Assembly (NCBI RefSeq): GCF_002099425.1
Contig: NW_018344159.1
Coordinates: 3,904,501 to 3,968,500 of the forward strand
Length of the DNA stretch: 64,000 bases
Origin: Phascolarctos cinereus
Taxonomy: Eukaryota; Chordata; Mammalia; Diprotodontia; Phascolarctidae
Reading direction: 5' to 3'
Part shown: positions 1 to 64,000 of the stretch, piece by piece
Position numbering within the stretch: position 1 is the stretch's first letter
Layout of the letters: each line of letters opens with the position of its first letter
Position numbers and translations under genes: made by a program
The notes under the pieces: model-generated
Told to the model about the DNA's origin: nothing
What the model saw: the letters and a program-made list of their open reading frames with translations, nothing else
Databases searched by the model: none

Positions 1-470
1 GATGATGTGCTGAATATGGACACCAGGAAGTAGGATGATTTAATTGATACATAAAATTTATGAAGGGGAGTTAAAAAACCCGAAAGGATAGCTTGGAACC
101 AGTTTGAAGTGATTTAAATGTCATACTAAGGAGTTAATATTTTATTCTAGAGTCAATAAGCAATTATCACATTTCTTTAAATAAGGTCAGATTTGTTTTA
201 GACAAGAGATAGATTTATAATAATGGTGTAGAAGATAGATTGGAGACTGGAAACTGGGAGTCTCATAATTAGGAAATTGTCTTAGTTCAGGGAAGAGGTG
301 ATGAGAATATGAACTAGGTAGATGGTTATGTGGAGAGGTGGGAATAGATGATGTGAGAGATATAAAGATTGAATCCAAGAGAACTTGGTGATAAGTCTGA
401 GAGTATATATAGAAAGAAAAGAGAGCATTAGAACCCTGGAAAATAGGGTATTAGGAGGTTTGGCAACAGG
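1..470 (-). mobile_element. CR1-superfamily LINE (L2/L3 type), 3' part
   Basis: Degenerate sequence with the antisense pattern of the common marsupial L2-type element, such as the G/A-rich run with gattggagactgg near 236-252. The same pattern recurs at 10545, 31000, 42000, 51600 and 60155. It continues past the window's left edge. Confidence 0.55.
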
Positions 471-481
471 CTTGGAATTTT

Positions 482-668
482 GGGGGTTTGTTTTGTGCTT
501 TGTGGTTTTGTTTTGGTTGCGCTTTTTTTGGTGAGACAATTGGGGTTAAGTGACTTGCCCAGGGTCACACAGCTAGTAGGTGTCAAGTGGCTGAGGCTAG
601 ATTTGAACTCAGGCCCTCCTAACTCCAAGGCTGGAACTCCATCCTCTACGCCTCCTAGCTGCTCCAGA
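482..668 (-). mobile_element. Marsupial tRNA-derived SINE (WSINE1/MIR3_Mars type)
   Basis: In antisense it shows the T-rich tail (about 487-530), the core gacttgcccagggtcacac and the tRNA-like head ending in tagctgctcc. An imperfect target duplication CTTGGAATTTT/CTTGGAGTTTT flanks it at 471-481 and 669-679. Confidence 0.85.
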
Positions 669-1270
669 CTTGGAGTTTTAAGAAGAGGAGTTCTTTCTTT
701 AATGGAGTCTAAGAAAAATTGTTTGGAGAAGAGGAAAGTCTAAAAAATAATGTCACCTACCTCTAAGAAAAATCAGGACTGAGAATGGAGTATTAGTTTT
801 ACCCTAAGGTCATTGGTAACATTGGAGAGGTAGTTTTAATTCAGTGGAAAACTCTGAAACCAGATTGGAAAGCACTGAGGCATGGGAGGAGAGCAAATGG
901 AGGCAGCTAATTGAGATGGCTTTGTTTAGGAGTTTAGCTGTGAAAGAGAAGAGATGTATACAATGATAGCTTGTGGATATTAGCAAATGAATATTTTTTA
1001 AAGATGAGGGAGACTTGGGCATATTTTTAGGCAGCAGGGAAGGAAGGATCAAATTGGGAGAGATTAAAAATCAATAAAGAGGTTATAGGGATCTAAGCTC
1101 CTAGAAGAAATGAGAGATGACAGATGGCATAAGTAGACATGTTTACCTGGCTTAGAAGGGTCTTACCCTTGGTCAGAAACTGAAATAAAGTAGGAGAAAA
1201 TTGGTGATGGTGTTGAGGGGTTTTGAGTTGTAGCAAAGGGGAAGAAGAGGGAACTCCTGAGCTTAGCATC
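669..1270 (-). mobile_element. Probable L2-type LINE, older upstream part
   Basis: A/G-rich, poorly conserved sequence that I read as the antisense continuation of the LINE at 1-470. It is split by the SINEs on either side and resumes to about 1560. No convincing protein match is visible. Confidence 0.35.
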
Positions 1271-1432
1271 TTTTTTTTGGGGGGGGGAGCAGGGAGGCTA
1301 GGCAGTGGGGTTAAATAACTTGCCCAGGGTCACACAGCTAGTAAGTGTCATGTGTCTGAGGTCTGATTTGAACTCAGGTCCTCCTGACTCCAGGGCTTGT
1401 GTGCTCTATCCAGTGTGCCACCTAGCTGCCCC
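1271..1432 (-). mobile_element. Marsupial tRNA-derived SINE
   Basis: It shows a T and G run at 1271-1288, then ggtcacacagctagtaagtg and the head gccacctagctgcccc, the same order as the other antisense copies. Confidence 0.88.
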
Positions 1433-1582
1433 TGATGGCATCTGTTTTTCCAGAAAGTGGGAGGTAAAGGTCCTTTGTTGATGAAGGAGGGTGTGGGAGC
1501 CTTCAAGGGGAAAGAAAATTGAAACACCTATTGTAGAGTCAGCTGGTATTAGAGAGTCATTTAGGGAAGAACAGAAAGATTG

Positions 1583-1845
1583 CTAGGGACCAGGTAGATA
1601 GTGCAGTAGATAGAGTGCTGAGCATGGAGTCAGAAATACTCATCTTCCTGAGTTCAAATCTGGCCTCAGACACTTACTAGCTGTGTGACCCTGGGTGAGT
1701 CACTTAACCCTGTTTGCCTCAGTTTCCTCATCTATAAAATGAGCTAGAAAAGTGAATGGCAGACCATTCCAGTATCTGCTAAGAAAACCACAAATGAGAT
1801 CACAGAGTCAGACATTACTGAAAAACGACTGAACGACAACAGAAG
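1583..1845 (+). mobile_element. Mar1-type SINE, sense
   Basis: A tRNA-like head (agtgcagtagatagagtgc, then a gagttcaaatct B-box) leads into ctcagtttcctcatctataa. The 3' end, gactgaaaaacgactgaacgacaac in parts, is typical of SINEs mobilised by RTE LINEs. Confidence 0.82.
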
Positions 1846-1969
1846 GATTGATGTGTAGCAGTGAAGATTCAATTGAGATGAGATCTTTCTTACTGTAAGC
1901 CCAGGCGCTCCATCTGCTGTATTACACTCAGTTAAGGAGTTGTCACCCAAGCAGCTCATGACTCTTACC

Positions 1970-2400
1970 AGTTCTTCAGGCCAAATATTGTTTATCATAA
2001 TTAACTGTTTTTTATGTTTTTCATTTATATTAATGTTATTGTTTCTATTGCTCCTGATTCAAACTTTTTTCATGCATGTTTCTCTAGGTCATATTATTTA
2101 TTATAATGTATTAATATGCTACAGTTTATTCAGCCATTCCCTAAATTGATGGGTGCCCATTTTGTTTTCTGTTTTTTATTATAATACAGCATTGCTTTGG
2201 AGATTTTGATATATGTAGAATTTCTTCCTGTTGTTGCCTTTCCTTAGGGTGTGTGACCAGTAATGAGATTGTTGAGGCAAAGAGTCTAAACAGTTGAGCA
2301 ACTTTTCCAGTGTACTAGTCTGTCTTCCCACGACATCTCCAACATGGATTATTTCCTTTTTTATCAACTTCTATCAACAATTTGATGGGTATCATTTGAA
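1970..2400 (-). mobile_element. L1 LINE fragment, 3' end
   Basis: An antisense L1 tail, recognised by tttattcagccattcccta and ttgatgggtgcccatttt, which parallel the clearer copy at 36865. It is degenerate. Confidence 0.6.
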
Positions 2401-2694
2401 ACCACAGATCAACAGAAATTTTTACAAGAAATAAATAACTTAGTTTTGAGAGCTCAAACTAAGAAAACTTAGTTTGAGAGTTTATATTCATGTTGGGGAA
2501 ATGGGACATAATTTTTTTTTAACATAAGGGAAGGTATCTAAATGATACATTTGCTAGGAAGTCCTCCATTGCTTCATTGTAGTATCTGAATGACCTTTTG
2601 TATTTATCAGCTAGGTAACTAGGTGGTGTAGGGTTGTTGTGATGATCTGGTGAAAAAATACTTAACATACTGTCTCTTAACTCTAGGCATTTTC
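2401..2694. other. Intron sequence, nothing recognised
   Basis: AT-rich sequence without a repeat or exon that I can support. Confidence 0.4.
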
Positions 2695-3000
2695 ACTAGC
2701 TGTCCTTCATGCCTATAATTCTCTCCCTCCTCATCTCTGCCTCTTGCCTTCCATCACTTCTGTCAGATCTCAGTTAAACCTTTCCAGTCCTCCTTTATTT
2801 TGTACCTTTTATCTGAGATTGCTCTCAATTTAGCCTACACACACACAGACACACACCCACACACACACACACCCCTTGTTTCTATGTAGTTATTTGTGCA
2901 TTACCTCTTCTATCAGGCTGTGAACACTTTGAGGACAAGGCCTCTCTCTTTTGCCTTTGAATCCATAATACTTAGCATTTGCTTTTAATGCTTAGCACTT
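2695..3000 (+). mobile_element. L2-type LINE 3' end, sense
   Basis: It carries the usual order: cctataattctctccctcct, a variable middle now holding a CA repeat (2836-2873), and then a tail with aatacttagcat. Confidence 0.6.
2836..2873. repeat. (CA)n microsatellite, imperfect
   Basis: About 38 bases of CA with two interruptions, inside an L2 copy. Confidence 0.9.
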
Positions 3001-3009
3001 GCCTTTAAC

Positions 3010-3250
3010 AAGTGGGAAGGAAACATAATATATATTTATTAAATACTTTGCATGTGCCAGGCACTGTCCTTAAATGCTTTATAAATATCTCATTTTCAGA
3101 ATAACCTTGTGAAGTAGGTGCTGTTATTATGCCCATTTTGTAGTTGGGGAAATTGAGGCAGAAAGAGATTCAGTGGCTTACTCAGAGTCACACAATTAAT
3201 AAGTGTCTGAACCTGCATTTAAACTCAGGTGTTTAGTTCTTGTGCCACTT
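3010..3250 (-). mobile_element. MIR SINE, antisense
   Basis: It has the MIR order in reverse: gtgccaggcactgt, tattatgcccattttgtag, agtcacacaattaataagtg, and an end near ttgtgccac. Confidence 0.75.
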
Positions 3251-3365
3251 GTATTGGGTTGCATCAAAGTGAGCTAAAAGAGACCTGATAGGTGTCTGTC
3301 CCTCTATTCCTCTCTCCCCTGCTCCTATTTCTCATCTTCTCTCTCTCTTTCTGTGACAGACAGAC

Positions 3366-3377
3366 ACTCTCTCTGTC

Positions 3378-3414
<37 letters not shown>
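3366..3414. repeat. (TC)n microsatellite
   Basis: About 49 bases of TC with two GT interruptions. It accounts for the apparent serine/leucine open frames here. Confidence 0.92.
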
Positions 3415-3415
<1 letters not shown>

Positions 3416-5230
3416 ATACTACCATTCTGCAACTAATGCCTAGAAAGGTTAAATGTAGGAACAGGGTTATATTGGTTGAATGAAAGGTCACAACTGCTAG
3501 ATCTACCCCAAAACTTCTAAAAAATGACCACAGAAAACACTGAACAGAATTCGGATCAGGAGAACAAAAAAAAAAGTCTCAGTCATTTTTCCAACTTAGG
3601 AAGACAGAAAGAGAGGTCTGCAGATAATAGGGTGGTGGGTAGCTGAGAATGCAGTGCAGTGGAAACCACACTGTGTGGTGGCAACAGCAGTGGTGGGGAG
3701 CAGCTGTAGCAGCACCAGGACCTGCAAAAGAGATCGGGTGCCATTTGGCAGCTCTGTTGCATGTTTCCAATTTCTGGGTCCCCGTTCTAGGACAGAGAAG
3801 AGCAGTCACAGTTATAATAAAGCAAAACACTGACCAGGAAGTCTGTGACCTGATGTCTCCCCAGAGACCGCTTTGGAAGCACCCAAAAAATGTACAGATT
3901 CTCAAAATGAACCGTGAAAACAGAAGGACATACATAGTAGACAGAAGCTCAGGCCAGTCATACTCCCCAGAGTTGAACAGAGACCAACTCTAACATAAAG
4001 TACAAAGTCAAGAAGTAGGCTGAAAAAATTAGCAAACAACAGAAAAAAAGAACCTGACCATAAAAAGTTGCTATGGTGGAAGGGAAGCCCAAAATACAAA
4101 CTCAGAAGACAATGACCTGCAAAACCTTCAGAGATAAAAAACAAAATGAAGATTGGACAGAAGCCCAGCAAGAATTCCCAGAAGAGCTAAAGAAATTAAA
4201 GAGATTTTTTAAAAAAGAGCAAAAGAATGATTTTTTAAAAATCAAATGAGTGTTAGAGGAAAAATTGGGGAAAACAACTGAGATATGCAAGAAAATTATG
4301 AAAATAGAATTAATAGTATGGCAAAAGAGGCACAAAAAAAGTGAAGAAAATAACTCCTTAAAAGTCAGAATTGGCCAGATGGTAACAGAGGTACAAAACC
4401 TCACTGAAGAAAATACACTTTTTTTTTTTTGGAAAATACTCTTTAAAAGTAAGAACTGGTTAAATGGAAGCTAGGAAGATAGATTGAGGAGAAATAATTG
4501 AAGAATTATTAGACTACCTAAAAGCTGTGATTTACATATAGCCATCATAGTTCAAGAAGGTGTAAAGGGAAATTGTCTAGATATCTTAGAGCCAGAGGGC
4601 AAAGTAGAAATTGACAGAATCCACCACTTACCTCCTGAATGAAATACCCAAACAAAACCACACAGAATTATTATACCTAAAATCCAGAGCTCTTAGATCA
4701 AGGAGAAAATATTGCAAGCAAACAGAAATAATTTAAATGCTTTGGATCCACAGTCATGATCATGCAAGATTTAGCAGCTGCTACAGAAGAAGAATGGAGG
4801 GCTTGAAATACGATTTTCCAGAAGGCAAAGGAGCTAAGATTATAGCCAAGATTAACTTACCCACCAAAACTTAAGTATAATAGTACTGGGGAAAAATGGA
4901 TATTTAATGAAATAGGGGTCTTTCAAGTATCCCTCATGAAAAGGCTAGAGCTGAGTAGACAATTTGCATTCTAAGAAAAGACTCAACAATAAAAAGGTAA
5001 ACATAAGTATGAACTCATAATTTAATAAGGTTAAATTGTTTACATTTCCATATGAGAAGATGATACATGTAATCCCTAGGAACATTATCACTGGTCCAGT
5101 TCAAAGCAGTCTACTTAGCTCAAAGGGCAGGAGTATGAGTCTACTTTGTTGGGATAATGACAAAAGAAGAGTGGAAGGGTCAGAAAAGGATGTGCTGGGA
5201 GAAGGGGGAAGGGAAAGGAATAGTGGTGAA

Positions 5231-5632
5231 AATTATATATGGTTGTCCTTCTTTTTCAAAGAGAACCAAAACAACATCACTATGTTATATTCAAGCTACG
5301 ATACGTCTGACTGTGGCTGATCAGACCAGTATGAGCTTGGAATACTCTACTACAGGTTGGGCACAAATAGTTCATATGAACATTTGGGGTGGATTCTCTA
5401 AATTTGTGCATCTCATGTTTCTTTTGAGCTACTTCAATTCAGCTTTGCTCATAGAGCATAGCACCTTCTTTGATGAGGGTGTGCCATGCTGGACAATCTT
5501 GTGCCAGTCTCCCATATTATGCAATTCATTGCAAAGTTCTTCAGACAGGCCTTGAGAGCATCCTTGTATCACTTTTTCTGACCATTATGTGAGTGCTTGC
5601 TCTGTGTGAGTTTTCCATAAAATAGTCTAACA
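5231..5632 (-). mobile_element. RTE-type LINE 3' fragment nested in L1
   Basis: Antisense 3' end, with ttgtccttctttttcaaaga, catcactatgttatattcaa and ttttccataaaatagtc, shared with the copies at 17888 and 45783. Flanks gaaaattatat and gaaatttatct agree at 9 of 11 bases and may be the target duplication. L1 spacer resumes at acataaaagaggc. Confidence 0.75.
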
Positions 5633-6910
5633 GAAAAGAAATTTATCTAACATAAAAGAGGCATGCAAGGAAGAGTTTTTACAACACGGGAAAATGGGGA
5701 AGGGGAATCCGGTCATTGGTTCAGGAAGGTTGTATTGTGTATTATATACACATGCAGTTGGGTATAGATAATCATCTTGCCTATCAGGGAAGTTGGAGGG
5801 GAGTGGGAAGGAGTAATTAGAGGGAAGACAGATTAAGGGAGACAGTTGTTAGAAGCCAGATGTTCTTTGAAGTTGGGGACAGGCAATAAAAAGAGAAATA
5901 GAGAATAGGATGGAGAGAAATTCAGTTCACAATCATAACTGAATATGGAATTGAATGAACTGATCCGTAAAATAAGAGGGGAATAGAATGCATTAGAAAC
6001 TAGAATCCAGCAATATGTTTATAAAAGACACACTTGAAATAGAAAAACCTATACAGAGTTAAAATAAGAGGCTTGAGCAGGATCTGTTATGCTTCAGCAG
6101 AAGTGGAAAGGGCAGGGGTAGCAATTATGATCTCAGAGAAAGCAAAAATAAAAGAGATAATCAAAGAATCTACGTTTTGTGCAAACGGACCATGGACCAT
6201 AAAGCAATATAAATACTGCTCATACAGGCATCAAGTTACATAGCATCTTGAAGGAAAAATTAAATCAGAGGAGTATATGAAAAAATATGAAAAATTAAAC
6301 CATAGTGGGGTACTTCAGTTCATTTCTTTTAGACCTAGGTAATTCTAATCACAAAATAAGGAGGATGATAAGGAGAAAAATAACATTTTAGAAAAATTCA
6401 ATATTGTAGGTATCTGGAGAGTATTGAATGGGAATATAAAGGTGTATACCTTGTTCTTATCTGTTTATTACACTGCAAAAATGACCATGTATTAGGGTAT
6501 AAAAATCTCACAAATATCTATAGAAAAGCAGAAACAGTAAATGTACCCTTTCAGACTATAGTGCAACAAATATTGCATTCAATAAAGGGCCTGTGAAGAA
6601 TAGATTAAAAATTCATTGGAAACAAAATAATCCAGTCCTAAAGAGTGAGTAGGTCAAAGAATAAATCATAGGAACAATAATTTTTTTAAAGTGAATACAA
6701 CATCAGAATTTGTGGTATGTAGACAAAGCAGTACTTGGGGGAAAATTTGTATCCTTAAATGCACCGATCAGTGAAACAGAAAGAGCAGATGAATAAATTG
6801 GGTATGCAACTAAAAAAAACTAGAAAAAGAACAAATTTAAACTCTCCAATTTAACACCAAATTGGAAATCCTAAAAATCAAATACAAAATTAATTAAAAA
6901 TTTAATTTTG

Positions 6911-7146
6911 TTGTGCAGTCCTTTTAGACCATGTCTGATTCTTTGTTGACCCTATTTGGGCTTTTCTTGGCAAAGATACTAGAGTGATTTGCCATTTTCT
7001 TCTTCAGCTCATTTTACAGATGAGGAAACTGGGGCAAACCAGTGGTTTGACCAGTCACAGTCCCACTAAGTATCTGAGGCCAAATTTGAACTCAGGTCTT
7101 CTTGGCTCCAGGCCCAGTGCTCTGTCCACTGTGCTACTTAGCTGCC
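6911..7146 (-). mobile_element. Mar1-type SINE nested in L1 ORF2 region
   Basis: An antisense copy, from the 3' end at ccatgtctgattctttgttg through acagatgaggaaactggggc to the head tgctacttagctgcccc. L1 sequence flanks it on both sides. Confidence 0.85.
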
Positions 7147-8932
7147 CCAAACTTTTAACTAGAAACTGGTTTTATGAAAAAATCAATTAAAATAGATAAG
7201 CCATTGATTAATTTGATTATTAAAAAAAGAAAGAAGACAACCAAATTACTAGTACAAAAAAATGAAAAGTGTGAATGGGCCACTAATGAAGTTGAAATTA
7301 AAGCAATATTGTTAGGAGCTGTTTTGCCCAATTTTATCCTAGTAAAACTGACAATCTAAAGGAAATGGATGAATATGTATAAAAAATATAAATTGCCCTG
7401 ACTAACCAAAAAGGAGACAGAAGATTTAAATAACTCTTTATTTAAAAAAGAAATTGAAAAATTCATAAATGAACTCCTAAAGAACTCAGGACCAGATGGA
7501 TTTATAAGTGAATTCTATGAAACATTTAAAGAAAGATTGGAATACTATACAAACTAATTTCCTTATTCAGTACCATACCAAACAACCAAAGAATTTTTTA
7601 ATGGAACTAGAAAAAAAACATAATTTATCTGCTGGAACAAAAGATAAAGAATATCGAGGGAATCAATGAAAACAAAAGTTAAGGAAGATGGCGTAACAGT
7701 ACCATATCTCACACTGGCCTATAAAGCATTAATCATCAAAACAGTCTCATACTGGATAAGAAATGGAGTGGTTGATTATTGTGATAGAGTAGGTACACAA
7801 CGTACTGAAGCAAATGAGCACAGTAACCTAGTGTTTGGTAAACCCAAAGATCCAAGCTTTTTGGGGTGAGAACTCCAAATTTGACTCCATATTTGACAAA
7901 AACTTATGGAAAAATTAGAAAGTATTCTGGCAGAAACTAGGTATAAACTAACATTTCACACTGTATACTAAGATTAACTCAGAGTCAAAGTTGGCACGTG
8001 ATTTAGATGTAAAGTGTGATATAAGCAGTTTAGGGGAGCATGAAGCAAATTGTCACATCTATGGATAAAGGAAGAGATAGAATTATGAAAGAGGTGAAAT
8101 GGATACTTTTCATTACATAAGATTAAAGGTTTAACACAAACAAAATTTATGCAGCCAAAATTAGAAGAAAAGGGGGAACCTAGTTAAAAAAAATTTTTAC
8201 GGTATGTTTCCCTAATAAAGGCGTCATTTCTCAAATATATGGCAAACTCAGCTACTTTTATAAAAATAAGAAATATTCTCCAGTTGACAAATGGTCAAAC
8301 ATTTGAACGGGTAATTTTCAGAAGAAGAAATCAAAACTATGAATAGTCATATGAAAGAATGCTTCCAAATCACTAATAGTTAGAAAAATACAAATTAAAA
8401 CAATTCTGAAGTGCTGTCTCTCACTCATCAGATTGGCTAGGACGATAGAAAAGGAAAATGACAGATGGTTAACAGGGATATGGAAAAATAGGTATACTAA
8501 TGCCAAATTTGGAACTATGCCCAAGTGTCATAAAACTGTGCATATTCTTTGACCAAACAGTATCCTCCTAAATGTATACCCCTAGGAGACCAAAGAAGTA
8601 AGAAAAGGACCCATATGTGCAGAAATATTTATAGCAGCTCTTTTTGTGATAACATAGAATTGGAAACTAAGGGGGATTTCCATCAATTGGAGAAAGGCTA
8701 AACAAGTTATGGTATGATTGTGAAGAAATACTGTTGTGGATATTTTCTGAAAAATCTAGGAAGACTTGCATGAACTGATAAAAAGTTAAGTGAGCAGAAG
8801 GAACCAGGAGAGCAATGTATACCATAAACATGGTATTGTAATGATAATCAGCTGCAATAGCTGATAATATCTTACATTTATATAGTGTTTTATTGCTTGC
8901 AAAGTCCCATACATATGTCGTTTGATTAGTAT

Positions 8933-9046
8933 ATATATGTCTCCGTATAATTTTAAAAGCATATATGTCTCATAATTTTTATATTGTGTACCTATAGCTC
9001 AGTATAATTAGCATATTGTGTACCTATATGTCTCAGTATAAGTTAA
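8933..9046. repeat. Short tandem direct repeat, about 32-bp unit
   Basis: Two near-identical units, atattgtgtacctata...ctcagtataa, occupy 8981-9012 and 9013-9045. Two weaker AT-rich units containing atatatgtct precede them. The array lies about 130 bases upstream of exon A. A MIR-like fragment (8870-8935) lies on its left. Confidence 0.7.
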
Positions 9047-9179
9047 AAACAGATGCATATTGAGTTTATAATATGCCAATCATATATCTCTACTCCCAGA
9101 ATTATAATGAACTATAGAAAAAGCCTTAGTTGCATAATTAGACCAAGGAAAATACAGATATTTTTGTTTGTTCTGACAG

Positions 9180-61767
<52,588 letters not shown>

Positions 61768-62835
61768 AAGTTGACAGAGGGACTGTTGGTCTCACTAAGA
61801 ATGCACTCACTTCTGCAGCTCTGCTTCAGGAGACCAAGAGGGTGACTTACCAGACTGAATATTTCTGGGGACAATTCAAGTACCAAGGACATGAATTTCC
61901 ATGTCTGTCCAGATGGGGCTGGAAGCATCCATTCAAAAGAGGGAATTTCGTTGGACAGTGTGGTCTTACTGGAAGTATCCCAGTCATCTTATAGCTCATT
62001 TGTGATATATTGCAAATGTGTCAAAGGAGACTGTTAGGTCTACACTTCGCAAATGTGGCAGTGATTATAAACCTGACACAAGGCAATTTTTCATCCTGAA
62101 GAAAATACATGCTGAATTCCAGTATAATTACCATGGATGTTGTGGAGAGATGTTTAATGATGACAGACGTTTTGAAAAACTGGACTAGTTTGAACTTAAT
62201 GAAAATGTTTCAGCTATTGTGAACTAGGGAATTTACTCCAGAGATAAGGTTGTTGTAAGGTATGAGAGGAAACCGTTAATGCAGAGTTCAGGGTAAGAAT
62301 GTAAATCCACAGGTGTTTGGTAATTCAAATGTTATGATGCTTCAGAAAAACCATAAAAGTGACCACAGTGCACATGCAACATGGTAGTGTTTTAAATTCT
62401 AGCTGCTTATCCTAATATGTACAGTATGTGCAGTGTGCGCAATTTTTTATAAGGAATCATTTGACTTGATGCTTGTTTTTATAAATTCTCAGCCTTAATG
62501 CTACATTAACATTGTTTTTGTAATTTTTGTTACTCTTTTTTAAAAGGTCAGGGAAAGTAAAATTCCGCATTCATGCAATAAATTACTGTTTTAAAAAACC
62601 ATTGCTGAAACATTTAGAATGTGTTGTCCAGCTAGTATGTAACAGTATATGGAATCTTTGTCCACAAAAGCATTTTTCAAGTAAAATCAGCTGTTTTGTG
62701 TATTTATCAGGAGTTATTTCAGGGGACATTTATGCATCCCAGCAAATGTGTGGTTTTCTACCTTTCTGAACATGCAGCAAAATGAGAAACAATTATGTTT
62801 TCTCTCTTTTGAACAGGTACTGTTTGTTTTAAAAA

Positions 62836-62841
62836 AATAAA
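62836..62841 (+). promoter_or_regulatory. Candidate poly(A) signal, proximal
   Basis: AATAAA lies about 1.07 kb after the SMCHD1 stop and is followed within 30 bases by a GT-rich stretch around tcattgtggtt. It could end a short 3' UTR form. Confidence 0.45.
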
Positions 62842-63861
62842 AATTTGAGATCACCAAGTCATTGTGGTTAGAACCATTGTGAGATGACTTATTCTATTCT
62901 TGTTTAAGCTGGTAATATTAAACAACTCTTACTATTAAAATTATTTAACTGTTTAAGTTAAATTTACATATCAGTACAGCAATAATAGAGAAATATTCAA
63001 CCTTTGTTATAGTTTTGTTCCTTTGATGTTAGAAAAATCTAAAAACTGTCAAGAAGAATAAGCATATTATTGCTTATGACCAACATAAATTTTAGGAGCT
63101 ATTTCCCTAAAATCTGAAGGTTGTTGCTTTTCATCATTTCCAGGTTCTCCTACCTGTAACTATGTGCTATATCATAATATCTAAAACAAACAAAAAAACC
63201 TTTTAAAGTTTCTTTAGAAATTACCCCATGGTCACCTAAAATTTTGTTTGAGAAGTATAAAAAGGTATTGTATGTCATCAGTATGGGGAGTTAAATATTG
63301 CTGAAAAACATTAGATTTTATTAATCCTTCCAATACCAAACAAATCTAAAGCTTTATTGCATTTTTTTAATTAATGAAAAAATGATATCTCAATGGTCAT
63401 GCAAGACTTGATTGTTAAGATTTACCTTCAGTCAAGAAAGATCTCATTCTTTTCCAGCGGCATTTGCTGGGGGAGAGAGGGAAGAGTGTTTCTGTCCCTT
63501 TTGCATTTAAATGTAACTGAAAGTCATATTGTGTGTAAGTATTAAGACACTGTATACTATGTTCTAAACTTGTAAAAAAAAGAAAAGTAGAAATGATTTT
63601 ATTTATATTGCACCAGAACCAATAATAGAAATTTGGCTTAATTATGGGAAAATAAGCAGAAGCACAAGGATTTTATTTCTATCAATTAAAAGTCTTAAGT
63701 TCTCGTTCTTCTTTTAAGTTGTTCTTCTTTTGTAAAGAAGAAAACTGGCAGAAGTGAATACTTTAAAGATAGCATTCACACTGCACTTTTAATACCCATC
63801 CAGACCAATGAATATTTATCATAATATTTGTCCTAATAAACCTAACATCTGTCATAAGTAC

Positions 63862-63867
63862 AATAAA
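63862..63867 (+). promoter_or_regulatory. Candidate poly(A) signal, distal
   Basis: Two AATAAA hexamers lie 27 bases apart (63835 and 63862), followed by a GT-rich stretch near 63919. They could end a UTR of about 2.1 kb. Confidence 0.45.
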
Positions 63868-63880
63868 GAAAAGTGGACCA

Positions 63881-64000
63881 ATATTTTTTGAATATCAAAA
63901 TGAAGATTCTTAGTAGTAAAATGTGTGGATTTTGGAAACAAGAACTTGTTCTGTTCTCTTTAGTTAAAGATAAACTTCTGGTGCATATTTGCCGTTATTA
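63881..64000. other. Downstream end of window
   Basis: AT-rich sequence after the last poly(A) candidates. No other gene begins here. Confidence 0.4.

Larger units (their letters stand above)
3484..8870 (+). mobile_element. Old L1 LINE, long but internally deleted
   Basis: Sense-strand marsupial L1. A 5' UTR-like part lies at 3484-4000. ORF1-like coding (helical, K/E-rich, broken by stops and shifts) lies at about 4010-4990, and a long inter-ORF spacer at about 5000-5990. The ORF2 endonuclease region is at about 6000-6700, and the start of the RT is at 7180-7560, with a SGPDG-like motif near 7488. The RT palm is missing: just after 7560 the sequence jumps to the C-terminal part (VPYLTLAYKALIIKT region). 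The 3' end is near 8870. An RTE fragment (5231-5632) and a Mar1 SINE (6911-7146) sit inside it. Confidence 0.78.
61768..63880 (+). other. SMCHD1: SMCHD1 3' UTR (end approximate)
   Basis: This is non-coding sequence after the stop, with no recognisable transposon. Candidate AATAAA signals lie at 62577-62582, 62836-62841, 63835-63840 and 63862-63867. A GT-rich stretch follows the last signal, near 63919-63935. The true end could be at the second or the last site. Open frames inside this stretch look like chance. Confidence 0.65.

Noticed and set aside
480-743. Open frame across a SINE
   Set aside because: It is the antisense SINE core and tRNA-like head; the same frame recurs at 27966-28175 in another copy.
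1590-1680. tRNA-like sequences in SINE heads
   Set aside because: A- and B-box-like motifs are present, but no tRNA fold is complete and the bodies continue as SINEs.
3292-3491. Serine/leucine-rich and RE-rich frames on both strands
   Set aside because: They are read through a (TC)n microsatellite.
62527-62769. 80-residue frame in the 3' UTR
   Set aside because: It lies after the SMCHD1 stop, spans a poly(A) signal and resembles no protein that I know.

Overview
The window is vertebrate nuclear DNA, almost certainly from a marsupial. It is AT-rich and repeat-dense. Its repeats are the marsupial set: tRNA-derived short SINEs of the WSINE1/MIR3_Mars type, Mar1-type SINEs, marsupial L1 with a long spacer between ORF1 and ORF2, RTE-clade LINEs, and many CR1-superfamily (L2/L3) LINE and MIR relics. 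I cannot name the species.

The only host gene I can support is the 3' third of SMCHD1 on the + strand. Sixteen coding exons lie between 9180 and 61767. They join in one continuous frame of about 617 residues, ending in a short last exon with the stop at 61765-61767 and a 3' UTR of about 1-2 kb. The encoded part runs from the beta-rich middle region, through a coiled coil, the SMC hinge domain and a second coiled coil, to a basic C-terminal tail. All introns are GT-AG except the one after the exon ending at 51146, which begins with GC.

Layout: 1-9179 is intron, largely an L2-type LINE, SINEs and an old L1 (3484-8870) carrying a nested RTE and a nested SINE. 9180-15816 holds five exons, with an L2 copy and an LTR fossil between them. 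15817-27312 is a large intron holding a nearly full-length RTE LINE (17888-21700). 27313-28846 holds three exons. 28847-39759 is repeat-rich intron around one exon (35354-35476), with a hAT-like element, a possible Tigger-like element and a young L1. 39760-54789 holds exons encoding the hinge and the second coil. 54790-61742 is the last intron, and 61743 onward is the terminal exon and 3' UTR.

I found no operon-like cluster, CRISPR array, RNA gene or novel multi-gene system. The notable points are the GC-AG intron in the hinge region, several nested insertions with clear target-site duplications, and transposon tails lying close to splice acceptors.
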